From NCBI GenBank assembly GCA_902798615.1, contig CADBXL010000008.1, forward strand, positions 1-64,000: DNA of 64,000 nucleotides, in the 5' to 3' direction. How positions within the stretch are numbered: the stretch's first letter is position 1; each line of letters opens with the position of its first letter. This document shows positions 49,696 to 57,438 of the stretch, piece by piece. This DNA comes from an uncultured Bacteroidales bacterium. Its GTDB lineage: Bacteria; Bacteroidota; Bacteroidia; Bacteroidales; Bacteroidaceae. The position numbers and the translations under genes are program-made. A model generated the notes under the pieces. It was not told the DNA's origin, did no database searches, and worked only from the letters and a program-made list of their open reading frames with translations.

Positions 49696-50208
49696 TTATA
49701 CTGCTTGTTGCATAAGGTGCTTAACGACTGATGGCAAGTCACGGAAATCACCATTTTTCTTATTGAGATAGATTACATTTCCACCAATCTTATGCGAATC
49801 ACCACACTGGGGTTCACCCTCAACGACATACGAGTCTGTCATAGTTGTCACATCCCTGTCCTGCGCCAGAATCAGGCGTTTGTAGAAAGTCCCGTTCACA
49901 TTGTCGGAATCGAAGTATTTCTTCACCCACTCCAACTTATTGCTCCATGAAAGAGGATTTGCCCATGAAGCATGTGAAACAATAAACACCTCAAACTTCT
50001 GTGAAAGGGTTTTCAGAGCCTCTACAGCCCCCTTGACGGGTTTTGAATAAGTGAAGATATCAGGAATGTCATCATAATTTGTTTTCTTCATGCCATTCAC
50101 GACACTTTCATACTTTGGGGCCTGTTCCTTTATTTTCTCAGCATTCAATGCAGACTCATAATCAACAAGGACATTGTCCATGTCAAAGAATACTATTTTC
50201 TTTTTCAT
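49696..50208 (-). CDS. HAD-superfamily 5'(3')-nucleotidase-like protein
   Basis: 170 residues. Motif I FFDMDNVLVDYES with both catalytic Asp, cap with KYESVVNGMKKTN, motif II FIVSHASWANPLSW, and a Lys/Arg region FYKRLILAQDRDV. The 5'(3')-deoxyribonucleotidase family normally ends in an acidic IDDR-type motif IV; here the corresponding place reads YVVEGEPQCGDS, so the metal site looks altered. It may still hydrolyse nucleotides or be a regulatory relative. Promoter on the minus strand at 50366-50397. Cytoplasmic. Confidence 0.78.
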   Translation of the reverse strand: MKKKIVFFDMDNVLVDYESALNAEKIKEQAPKYESVVNGMKKTNYDDIPDIFTYSKPVKGAVEALKTLSQKFEVFIVSHASWANPLSWSNKLEWVKKYFDSDNVNGTFYKRLILAQDRDVTTMTDSYVVEGEPQCGDSHKIGGNVIYLNKKNGDFRDLPSVVKHLMQQAV

Positions 50209-50668
50209 ACTATTAGTGGTTAGATTGTTTAAATTAGTGAATCAAGGCTTTATCAAGCCTGACTGATATTTTAGATATAAAAGGAAATAAATGCAATTTT
50301 TATGAAAGAGACAGAGAACATAGTCTCAAAGGGGAATTAAAAGATTTCTTTTATTCCTTCTGTTGCAAAGATACAAAAAAAGTTTGATTCTTCCAAATAT
50401 TTTCAAGGGAAAATCAAACTTTTTCGCAAATTAAATTAGTGTATTTACTACGTTTTCAGCATAGTTTTATTTTAGCGAAATCACAAAATACTCTGTATTT
50501 CAAATACTTTTCATGTATTTCACTTATATGGGTGTGATTCAGACAATTAACCATGAAATAAATAAAAAATGAAAAATGAAAAATACAAATTAGTGTTTAT
50601 CGCGAAGAAATATAGCGAATGTTACAAAACTGTATTTTTCATTTTTCACTTTTCATTTTCCCCATGCT
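50209..50668. other. Intergenic region with HAD promoter and heptamer foldback
   Basis: Minus-strand promoter: TTTG (50397-50394), 20-bp spacer, TATCTTTG (50373-50366). A heptamer array AAAAATG (50563-50588) faces TTTTTCA/CTTTTCA (50636-50658). GTTTGATT/AATCAAAC hairpin near 50381-50421. No coding content. Confidence 0.65.
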
Positions 50669-52090
50669 CTACTTCACGTCAAGAATCACCCTCGCATACG
50701 AAGTCAATGGAATCTCTCCATTATCCTTCACCTCGCACACAACGTGTATGGTCTTGCCCTTTGCATCCTTCGGAACATCAACAGAAGCTATAAAGCCAGT
50801 AGCAACGTCCATAGGCGAATGATTTATATTCACCTCTCCCTGATATGTAGAAGCCTCTGGCTGCACCCACCAGTTTATAGTCCAACTATCCCCTTCTGCA
50901 TCAAAAGCCAAAGCCGAGAACACAGCTTTATCCCCAGCCTTTACCCTCATACGTATAGGAGCAAGCGAGAACTGATTATTAATAAGGATACGTGGATTAG
51001 TATTTCCCCTACCCTCCTTCGCCCATTGCATACGTGCACAGAAGTCATTCAACTCCGCTTCATAGAAACGACGCTTATAACCCTCGGTAATGCTCTTCTG
51101 AGGCTCTTGACAAGAAGTCCAGGCATATGTCAACGAATCTGCACACATACCGAACTTATGACATCCTGCCCAACCTGCCTGCGTAGGATCTTCAGGATCA
51201 TTGAGTCCGTTAGGCATAATATATAGGAATGAAGGAGTATCGCCCTCCACACCCCATTTATAATTAGGATATATCTTGCCCAATTCTCCATGTCCTTGAA
51301 TCATTTCCTGATGCTTCTTCCATTCCTGCTTGCCAAGCTCACATTGCAGTTGCCATGTTCCCTCATCCCAGATAAACTTCAGGTCATCCTTAAACTCCCT
51401 ACGCATCCATTGATGCGAGCTATATGCACGGTTCATACGCATGGCATACACCATATCCTGATCCGTTATGGTATAGACACGGAACTTATTCAGAAATGCC
51501 TTCAACTGCTCGGGAGTCCGAGTCTGCTGAACCTTCCATATAGCCTGTGCAAGTGTGTTGCCACTTCCCCATGTTGCAACCCATATAGGTCGCTCATCAT
51601 CCTCATCGGCAAGCTTTATAAGGAACTCGCTACCCTCGCTATCATTATCCTTGCCAATGACTCCAATTCCGGCCCTATGACTACCAGCCATGCAGCGAGA
51701 CCTCACATATTCCATGCTTGGCCAGTAGCCTATGGTCTGCTTGCCATTCTCCTTATCAAGTGAAAGAAATTCCTTCTGCCTTGAACGAGCCATAAGATTA
51801 TGCACATCCTTGCCGTATGCCTCCACGACCTTGTCAAGATATTGCGCCCACTCCTCTGGATATGGATCACAGTTCCATCCGACAGTCGTCATTATCGCCT
51901 CAATCTCGAACATATCAGCGTATGCCATGAGCCTTATTGCAGACTCCATATCATCAGGCTCAACATCACAGTCACCTATATCCGTCATAACCACAAGACG
52001 TGGTTTTAAAGGCGAATTGTTTTCTTCAGCAAGAACATTAGCTGAGAACAACAATAATATTGCTAACAAGCAAGTTACAATTTTCTTCAT
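50669..52090 (-). CDS. Exported DUF1593 (nucleoside-hydrolase-like) protein
   Basis: 473 residues from ATG 52090 (signal peptide about 1-22, ending VLAEE). RLVVMTDIGDCDVEPDDMESAIRLM has the D-x-x-x-D-x-x-x-x-D-D calcium-site pattern of nucleoside hydrolase-like proteins (DUF1593); ATWGSGNTLAQAIWKVQ and HQWMRREFKDDLKF are also typical. The C-terminal 90 residues form an Ig-like beta domain. Members are found with carbohydrate genes; substrate unknown, perhaps a ribosyl or furanosyl sugar. The DUF418 gene ends its neighbour 5 bases upstream on the same strand. Confidence 0.85.
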   Translation of the reverse strand: MKKIVTCLLAILLLFSANVLAEENNSPLKPRLVVMTDIGDCDVEPDDMESAIRLMAYADMFEIEAIMTTVGWNCDPYPEEWAQYLDKVVEAYGKDVHNLMARSRQKEFLSLDKENGKQTIGYWPSMEYVRSRCMAGSHRAGIGVIGKDNDSEGSEFLIKLADEDDERPIWVATWGSGNTLAQAIWKVQQTRTPEQLKAFLNKFRVYTITDQDMVYAMRMNRAYSSHQWMRREFKDDLKFIWDEGTWQLQCELGKQEWKKHQEMIQGHGELGKIYPNYKWGVEGDTPSFLYIMPNGLNDPEDPTQAGWAGCHKFGMCADSLTYAWTSCQEPQKSITEGYKRRFYEAELNDFCARMQWAKEGRGNTNPRILINNQFSLAPIRMRVKAGDKAVFSALAFDAEGDSWTINWWVQPEASTYQGEVNINHSPMDVATGFIASVDVPKDAKGKTIHVVCEVKDNGEIPLTSYARVILDVK

Positions 52091-52094
52091 AAGA

Positions 52095-53213
52095 TTATAA
52101 TTTAATCCAAGTTGCCTTACGCCAAAGAGTCTCCATAGGTCCACGCTGATGATTCTTGTCCCATTGTTTCAAGATGATTATCTGAATGGTAATCATGACA
52201 ATTCCGACCAAAAGCGACCACGTTGCACCAAGGTCATCACAGAGTTTGAAGCCCCATCCATAGAACAGAACTGAGCCGAATACAGACTGCATGAGATAGT
52301 TTGACAGACTCATTCTTCCGAAGAAGCATACATTACCGAGAATCTTGCAGAATGGCTTCCAACGATACCATAGAAGCACTATGGCAGACACCTCAGAGAA
52401 CAATATCAGCATATTCGTAATAGGCTTTGTCCATACGCTGAACCTACCCATATCCACATTTGAACCAATGAGGCATAGCGGGAAACATATAATCAGCACC
52501 CAGAGCCATATACGAAGGTTATTGCCCTCGTTATAGAACAGACGATAACGACCTACGAGTATTCCGAGATAGAAGAATGCAAGTGTCTGTGTCAGACGAC
52601 CAGCCCACAAAGCCCAAGCCAGATTTGCCACATAAGCTATACGCACGTTTGTTATTCCTGACTCCCAGAACGAACCGTTAATGTTCGCTTCCGTTATTTT
52701 AGCACATTCAGCCCAAAGTTCATCTTCTGGGAACTTCCATCCAGACACAAGACTGTATATTTCAACAGGCTGTGCAAGAAGGAATATGGTGATAGCCCAC
52801 AGCCATCGTATAGATAGATAGCCGGCAGGAATCATCAGCAAGCCTATTGACGCATAAGAAGTTAGAATATCACCATTATAGAAGAAGATATTGACCAATC
52901 CTATGATGAATAGTAACACCATTCGCCATGCAAAGCGCAGGGAGAAGTCCCTACCCTTCTGTTCCTGATTATCTCGCATTATGAAGAAGCTCACGCCAAA
53001 GAGCATGGCAAAAATGCCATACATCTTGCTTGATAGCAATGTCTCGCATACGGAAAAGACAGTATCATCAGTTGGCAAAGCCATCGACTTATCATCGAGG
53101 AAGATATTGAAGTTTTCAAGACAATGAAAGATGATGATTCCCATCACCGCTATGCCACGAAGTGCATCTGCAATCTCAATACGTGTATTGGGAAGACCTT
53201 TTGTTTTATACAT
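52095..53213 (-). CDS. DUF418-family membrane protein
   Basis: 372 residues with about ten membrane segments. ALRGIAVMGIIIFHC, the loop EQKGRDFSLRFAWRMVLLFIIGLVN, FYNGDILTSYASIGLLMIPAG and GRMSLSNYLMQSVFGSVLFYGWGF match the DUF418/YeiB group of acyltransferase-3-like membrane proteins. It may acylate a surface sugar; this is inferred. Co-transcribed with the DUF1593 gene (4 bases between). Promoter on the minus strand: TTTG (53282-53279), 20-bp spacer, TAACTTTG (53258-53251). Confidence 0.88.
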   Translation of the reverse strand: MYKTKGLPNTRIEIADALRGIAVMGIIIFHCLENFNIFLDDKSMALPTDDTVFSVCETLLSSKMYGIFAMLFGVSFFIMRDNQEQKGRDFSLRFAWRMVLLFIIGLVNIFFYNGDILTSYASIGLLMIPAGYLSIRWLWAITIFLLAQPVEIYSLVSGWKFPEDELWAECAKITEANINGSFWESGITNVRIAYVANLAWALWAGRLTQTLAFFYLGILVGRYRLFYNEGNNLRIWLWVLIICFPLCLIGSNVDMGRFSVWTKPITNMLILFSEVSAIVLLWYRWKPFCKILGNVCFFGRMSLSNYLMQSVFGSVLFYGWGFKLCDDLGATWSLLVGIVMITIQIIILKQWDKNHQRGPMETLWRKATWIKL

Positions 53214-53250
53214 GAAATGATTTATTGTTTAGATTTTGATTTCCTGAATG

Positions 53251-53282
53251 CAAAGTTACTAAATAATCACGAGATATCCAAA
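53251..53282 (-). promoter_or_regulatory. Promoter of the DUF418-DUF1593 operon
   Basis: TTTG, 20-bp spacer, TAACTTTG on the minus strand, 38 bases before the start codon at 53213. Confidence 0.8.
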
Positions 53283-53343
53283 GAAGTTACATGAATTTTT
53301 GAAGACAGAAAACACAGAATGGACGAACCATCAATCAAAAAAT

Positions 53344-53863
53344 GGTAACATAATATCAGTTACCCAAACACAGTCTCGAAGTGTTGCCAAATAATGATTA
53401 AACATAATAAGACATTAAAAGAATGAGGGGATAGTCCCCTTATTTGGTAACAGTTACTATGTTACCTTTCCTTTTTCGTGTGATACCACCCCTGTCTGGT
53501 ATGATGTCAACAAATGCAGTATAATAACAACTAAACTGTATACCTAAATCTGGCAAAGACACTCAGAAACAAATGGTAACATAGTATCAGTTACCAAACA
53601 CACACACCGGGAAAGGTTGCTTTATAATGCTTATTATATATATAAATAAAATTTATTTATATAATAAGACCTTTAGGATGTATGGGGATAGTCCCCTTAT
53701 TTAGTAACAGTTACTATGTTACCTTTCCCTTTTCGTGTGATGTCGTCTGTCTAGTATGATGTCAACGAATGCAGTATAATAACAACTAAAAACTGTAAAC
53801 CAAAATCAGGAAAAGACAGATAAAGACTCCCCGGAGACAAATGGTAACATAGTAACTGTTACC
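53344..53863. repeat. Tandem repeat units with GGTAACA...TGTTACC palindromes
   Basis: Two tandem units (53344-53574, 231 bp; 53575-53842, 268 bp) plus a partial third. Each begins GGTAACATA.TATCAGTTACC-like and contains further in the inverted form GGTAACAGTTACTATGTTACC-like. Shared blocks include GGGGATAGTCCCCTTATTT, TTTTCGTGTGAT, GTATGATGTCAAC and GCAGTATAATAACAACTAA. Different middle parts (the second has ATTATATATATAAATAAAA). No coding frame. Confidence 0.85.
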
Positions 53864-53880
53864 AAACACACACACCTATA

Positions 53881-54007
53881 CAGGTCCGTTCTACCTCCGT
53901 TTCAAGTCCGTTGTAAGTCCGTTCTAGGTCCGTTGTAAGTCCGTTCCTGAACTATAGGATCATAGGAGGTATATAGGAGTTACATAGGACTTACATAGGA
54001 TTTGCTT
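53881..54007. repeat. 11-bp foldback array (AAGTCCGTTGT / ACATAGGACTT)
   Basis: About six 11-mers around GTCCGTT, then AACTATAGGATCATAGGAGG and three mirrored 11-mers (ATAGGAGTTAC, ATAGGACTTAC, ATAGGATTTGC), ending TGGGAGGAAGAATAG. The first half matches the array at 8010. Confidence 0.85.
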
Positions 54008-54066
54008 GGGAGGAAGAATAGAATTAAAAAGAATGGAGATTTGCAGCAGACTGCCTTTAAATTATT

Positions 54067-54304
54067 TAACGTGAGTTCGACGAAAATAAACGCTGCGCTT
54101 GGCTACATGACTTGCGAAGCTTGATGAGCCTTGCGAATAATTAACCGTGAATTACCATGAATTAACCGTGAATTAATTATTAATTTTTCTTCGCTCCATA
54201 TAAAATTATGGATAATTTGTGGGCAATTAATGATAAATTCGTGTGGCTCCACGTAGTGGTTAAGGTGCTTGCTGCCATTCGTGGAATTCGTCGAACTGAC
54301 GTTA
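54067..54304. mobile_element. 238-bp foldback element of the AACGTGAG family
   Basis: Left end TAACGTGAGTTCGACGA (54067), right end TCGTCGAACTGACGTTA (to 54304), with one mismatch. Interior blocks AAATAAACGCTGCGCTTGGC and GTGGTTAAGGTGCTTGCTGC are shared with 5449-5765 and 15574-16164. A loose extra TAACGTGAGTT at 54312-54322 lies just before the CE15 stop. No protein encoded. Confidence 0.75.
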
Positions 54305-54325
54305 TTTAAATTAACGTGAGTTATA

Positions 54326-55471
54326 TTAGAAGCGAATCCACTTCTTCAAATCCACCTTTCCTTCAAACTTTTCAGCCTTGCGAATGCCTGCTGTGCTGAC
54401 AGGTTTCTCAAAGAGGAAACGGTTGATGAAGGCAAGGACCTCTGGGAATTGCTCTTCAGGCAACTGACAATGTGGATGATTTCCGTTTATAGAATAACCC
54501 ATACGGTCAGCAATACCGAAACGCTCCCATACCCTCATAGCGGCATTTACAGATACATAGCCAGACTCGTCGGCAAGCCATTTGTAGTCGGTGTTACCAA
54601 GCATAAGGAAAGCACGAGGACATACAAGGGCGCATAACTCATGATGGTCGTATGGCAACTGATAGACGCTATCGCCATGAAACTGCTCCTTGAGACTATG
54701 CTTGAACCAATGATAGTCGGTTCTGTCAAGATCCTCAACACCATCAATGGTATGCGACACACGCCAAGCGGCTGCACCACCACCTCCTGGCTCCTGTGCT
54801 ATAGTAAGAGCTACACGAGGGTCGAAGGCACCACAGAAAAGAGCCATCTTACCGGCATACGAACATCCCGTTACACCGATATGCTTTGTGTCAATCTTTG
54901 TAACCTCTGGGCCAAGAATCTCCAAGCCGTCAATGATACGCTGAAATCCCCATGCCCACATGCTATATGCTCCATTATCAATGAGTTCGGGATAGAGACG
55001 CACAAAACCATAGTTGGTTCGGCAGGTATCTCCACGGAACTGTGAATAGCCGTTTACCTGACGCTCATTATAATTCATACGGGCAAGCGGAAGAGGATTG
55101 AGCAGGGTATCAGGAAGGGATATACGACTACTGCCTATCAGCAATGGATAAGGAGCAGTACCCGTCTTTGGGTACTTGATATGTGATGAAAGCGTGAGTG
55201 ATTCCTTACCAACAGTAATGGTGACGAAGAGGGTATCGTTATCCATGCGAGCCTTGATCTGGTCGCGCTTCACCTCTGGAATAATGCCAATCTCATGCTG
55301 CTGGATGAGACTTGAGATTTCATTACGACGCTCGTTCCATTCAGCGAGAGAACTTACTTCCCCACTCTTCTTTTCCCATTTCAGGGGATTGGGAAGCGAC
55401 TGCGACTGCGCTTTGCAGACATTTGGTATGGCAATAGCCATTGCAGTTAGTAATAATAGAATGCGGTTCAT
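54326..55471 (-). CDS. Exported CE15 glucuronoyl esterase
   Basis: 381 residues from ATG 55471 (signal peptide about 1-22, ending CKAQ). Alpha/beta-hydrolase with the CE15 nucleophile motif GVTGCSYAGKMALFCGA, the acid-region QEPGGGGAAAWRVSH and late GNHPHCQLPEEQF with the catalytic His. CE15 enzymes cut the ester between 4-O-methylglucuronate of xylan and lignin alcohols. No SusC/D or xylanase adjacent. Stop lies 22 bases from the foldback element at 54067-54304. Confidence 0.92.
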   Translation of the reverse strand: MNRILLLLTAMAIAIPNVCKAQSQSLPNPLKWEKKSGEVSSLAEWNERRNEISSLIQQHEIGIIPEVKRDQIKARMDNDTLFVTITVGKESLTLSSHIKYPKTGTAPYPLLIGSSRISLPDTLLNPLPLARMNYNERQVNGYSQFRGDTCRTNYGFVRLYPELIDNGAYSMWAWGFQRIIDGLEILGPEVTKIDTKHIGVTGCSYAGKMALFCGAFDPRVALTIAQEPGGGGAAAWRVSHTIDGVEDLDRTDYHWFKHSLKEQFHGDSVYQLPYDHHELCALVCPRAFLMLGNTDYKWLADESGYVSVNAAMRVWERFGIADRMGYSINGNHPHCQLPEEQFPEVLAFINRFLFEKPVSTAGIRKAEKFEGKVDLKKWIRF

Positions 55472-55576
55472 ATATAAACTTTTCTTTGAATTTTCTTTTT
55501 CAAGTACAAAGTTACAATTTTTTCTTAATATTCCATAAATATACGATGTTTTTTCTTGTAAATGTAGAAAATACAC

Positions 55577-55584
55577 TATATTTG
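55577..55584 (+). promoter_or_regulatory. -7 box of the Gfo/Idh/MocA gene
   Basis: TATATTTG (55577-55584), with TTG at 55556-55558, 18 bp upstream. 31 bases before the ATG. Confidence 0.55.
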
Positions 55585-55615
55585 CTGTCGTAATAACTAA
55601 AACAAACGTAAATTT

Positions 55616-56587
55616 ATGAAAATCGGAATTATCGGTGCAGGATGGATTGCAGAGAAGATGGCATTATCTCTTCAAGCCAAGCCACAGGATTGCGAGGTTT
55701 ACGCAATAGCATCACGAAGTATTGAGAAAGCAAGGGATTTCGCCCAGAAATGGTCAATCAAAAAAGCTTATGGATCTTATGAGGAACTTGTGAATGACGA
55801 GGATGTGGATCTTATCTACATAGCAACTCCTCATTCTCATCACTATGAGCATACACGCCTTGCGTTGGAGCATGGCAAGCCTTGCCTGGTGGAAAAGGCT
55901 TTTACGGCAAATGCACGTGAGGCAGAGGAACTTCTTGCACTTGCAAAGCAGAAGAATCTTTTCATTACTGAGGCTATATGGACTCGCTACATGCCTCTTT
56001 CACATAAGGTTACGGAGATAATGCAGAGTGGCATTATCGGAGAGCCAAGAATTTTGACAGCCACGCTCTGCTATATGATGGAGCACAAGGAAAGGATTGT
56101 AAGGCCAGAACTTTGTGGCGGTGCCCTACTCGACCTTGGAGTTTATTGTCTGAACTTCGCAAGAATGTATTTCGGCACAGACATTAAGCGCACAGTTACG
56201 AATGTGCATATCGGCCCTACGGGAATGGATATGCATGAATGCATCTCCCTGTCATACGCTGACGGAAAGATGGCAAATCTGCAATCTGGTGCCTTGTGTC
56301 TTAATGACAGACAAGGTATTATAAGTGGTGTGGATGGTTATATCCGTGTTGATAACGTGAACTGCCCTGAACTTGTTGAGGTGTATCGCAACTATGAACT
56401 CGTGGCGACCTACAAGAAACCAGCCGACATGGTTACCGGCTATGAGTATCAGGTGTTTGAGTGCAAGCGATGCATAAAGCAAGGACTTCTTGAATCCCCT
56501 ATGATGCCTCACGCTGAAACCCTTTCTATCATGAAACAGATGGATGAATTGAGAAAGGAATGGGGAGTAAGGTATCCGATGGATTAG
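55616..56587 (+). CDS. Gfo/Idh/MocA-family oxidoreductase
   Basis: 323 residues. NAD(P)-binding Rossmann start MKIGIIGAGWIAEKMALSL, VDLIYIATPHSHHYEHTRLALEHGKPCLVEKAFT (EKxxx catalytic Lys95-region), and a beta-sheet substrate half with GGALLDLGVYCLNFARMYFG. Oxidises or reduces a sugar or dihydrodiol; the substrate is not evident. No signal peptide, so cytoplasmic. Followed by the GC-rich palindrome at 56607-56760 and a convergent YbaK-like gene. Confidence 0.93.
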   Translation: MKIGIIGAGWIAEKMALSLQAKPQDCEVYAIASRSIEKARDFAQKWSIKKAYGSYEELVNDEDVDLIYIATPHSHHYEHTRLALEHGKPCLVEKAFTANAREAEELLALAKQKNLFITEAIWTRYMPLSHKVTEIMQSGIIGEPRILTATLCYMMEHKERIVRPELCGGALLDLGVYCLNFARMYFGTDIKRTVTNVHIGPTGMDMHECISLSYADGKMANLQSGALCLNDRQGIISGVDGYIRVDNVNCPELVEVYRNYELVATYKKPADMVTGYEYQVFECKRCIKQGLLESPMMPHAETLSIMKQMDELRKEWGVRYPMD

Positions 56588-56606
56588 AAAGACCTAAACC
56601 ATAGCC

Positions 56607-56760
56607 TGCAACCCCTTTTCCGCCCTTCGGGCACCCTTTCCCCGTGAAGGGGCAAGGGAAAAGTTACCTTTGTTCGCTTACGAAGGATTGCTTGAGGGAA
56701 TATTAGTATCCCCTTGCCCCTTCACGGGGAAAGGGTGCCCGAAGGGCGGGAAAGGGGTCG
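56607..56760. repeat. Inverted pair of GC-rich repeats, CCCCTTCACGGGGAAAGGG family
   Basis: A left copy (56611-56662: CCGCCCTTCGGGCACCC, TTTCCCCGTGAAGGGGCAAG) and a right inverted copy (56710-56760) around about 45 bases. A third copy lies at 57388-57437. The stems probably terminate both convergent transcripts. Confidence 0.85.
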
Positions 56761-56775
56761 TAGTTTATGGGTAGG

Positions 56776-57357
56776 TCAAATATACTCATAACTATTCCCA
56801 ACAATCTTCAGGTATCTCTCGAAATCCTCTCTACGGATAACGACAGTTCCGCGACAATCATTAGGGTGAAAGCTGAGAGTTTCTGCATCCTTGAGACAAG
56901 CATCAAGGAAGAGATGAACGTGGTGTTCTGTATCGTTGATAAGTCCGAATGGAGACACGCTACCCGGCTCAAGACCGAGATATTTCATCATACGCTCAGG
57001 GGAAGCAAAACTGAGTTTGCCACAAGAAGGCAGTCCCTGTGCCTGAAGCGTTGCCTTTAAGCGAGCCTCAAGATCATGGATGTCAAAGTCGTGGTCGCAA
57101 TGGTAGCAGATGAGATAATGCTTGTTACCCTTATGGTTGCGCATGAAGATATTCTTGCAATGCACACTACCATCATCCTTCCACCAACGCTTTGCCTCTT
57201 CTATGGTCTTGCCTTCAGGATGATTATAACACTCAAACGGAATATCGTGCTCTCGAAGATATGAGAGCACGGCTTGTTGACGGGGAGAGATGGTCTCTCC
57301 CCCCGCCCTCCCTCGTAGGGAGGAAGCCGGAGAACCTAATGCAGTTTCGTTACTCAT
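56776..57357 (-). CDS. YbaK/ProX-like prolyl-tRNA deacylase with repeat-encoded insertion
   Basis: 193 residues from ATG 57357. The YbaK/PrdX domain includes CYNHPEGKTIEEAKRWW, HCKNIFMRNHKGNKHYLICYHC, LKATLQAQGLPSCGKLSFA, and GLEPGSVSPFGLINDTEHHVHLFLD, the set seen in stand-alone prolyl-tRNA editing proteins that deacylate Ala-tRNA-Pro. Residues about 8-24 (GSPASSLRGRAGGETIS) are encoded by the GC-rich repeat at 57290-57333, the same repeat as in tilS but read in another frame. Active-site Lys in NIF.RNHK is present. Cytoplasmic. Confidence 0.9.
   Translation of the reverse strand: MSNETALGSPASSLRGRAGGETISPRQQAVLSYLREHDIPFECYNHPEGKTIEEAKRWWKDDGSVHCKNIFMRNHKGNKHYLICYHCDHDFDIHDLEARLKATLQAQGLPSCGKLSFASPERMMKYLGLEPGSVSPFGLINDTEHHVHLFLDACLKDAETLSFHPNDCRGTVVIRREDFERYLKIVGNSYEYI
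57290..57333. repeat. GC-rich repeat inserted in frame in the YbaK-like gene
   Basis: GGTCTCTCCCCCCGCCCTCC, then CTCGTAGGGAGGAAGCCGG. Matches 33324 (tilS) and 19009 with a few substitutions. Confidence 0.85.
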
Positions 57358-57387
57358 TATATTATTTTTTTGCACAATACATACATT

Positions 57388-57437
57388 TCCCTTGCCCCTT
57401 CACGGGGAAAGGGTGCTCGAAGAGCGGGAAAGGGGTC
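57388..57437. repeat. GC-rich repeat, CCCCTTCACGGGGAAAGGG family, copy 3
   Basis: CCCTTGCCCCTTCACGGGG, AAAGGGTGCTCGAAGAGCGG, AAAGGGGTC: ends 2 bases from the esterase stop codon (57439). Confidence 0.8.
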
Positions 57438-57438
57438 T

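Noticed and set aside
53344-53863. CRISPR array
   Set aside because: Units are 231 and 268 bp, the palindromes are in both orientations and spacers are partly conserved; no cas genes nearby.
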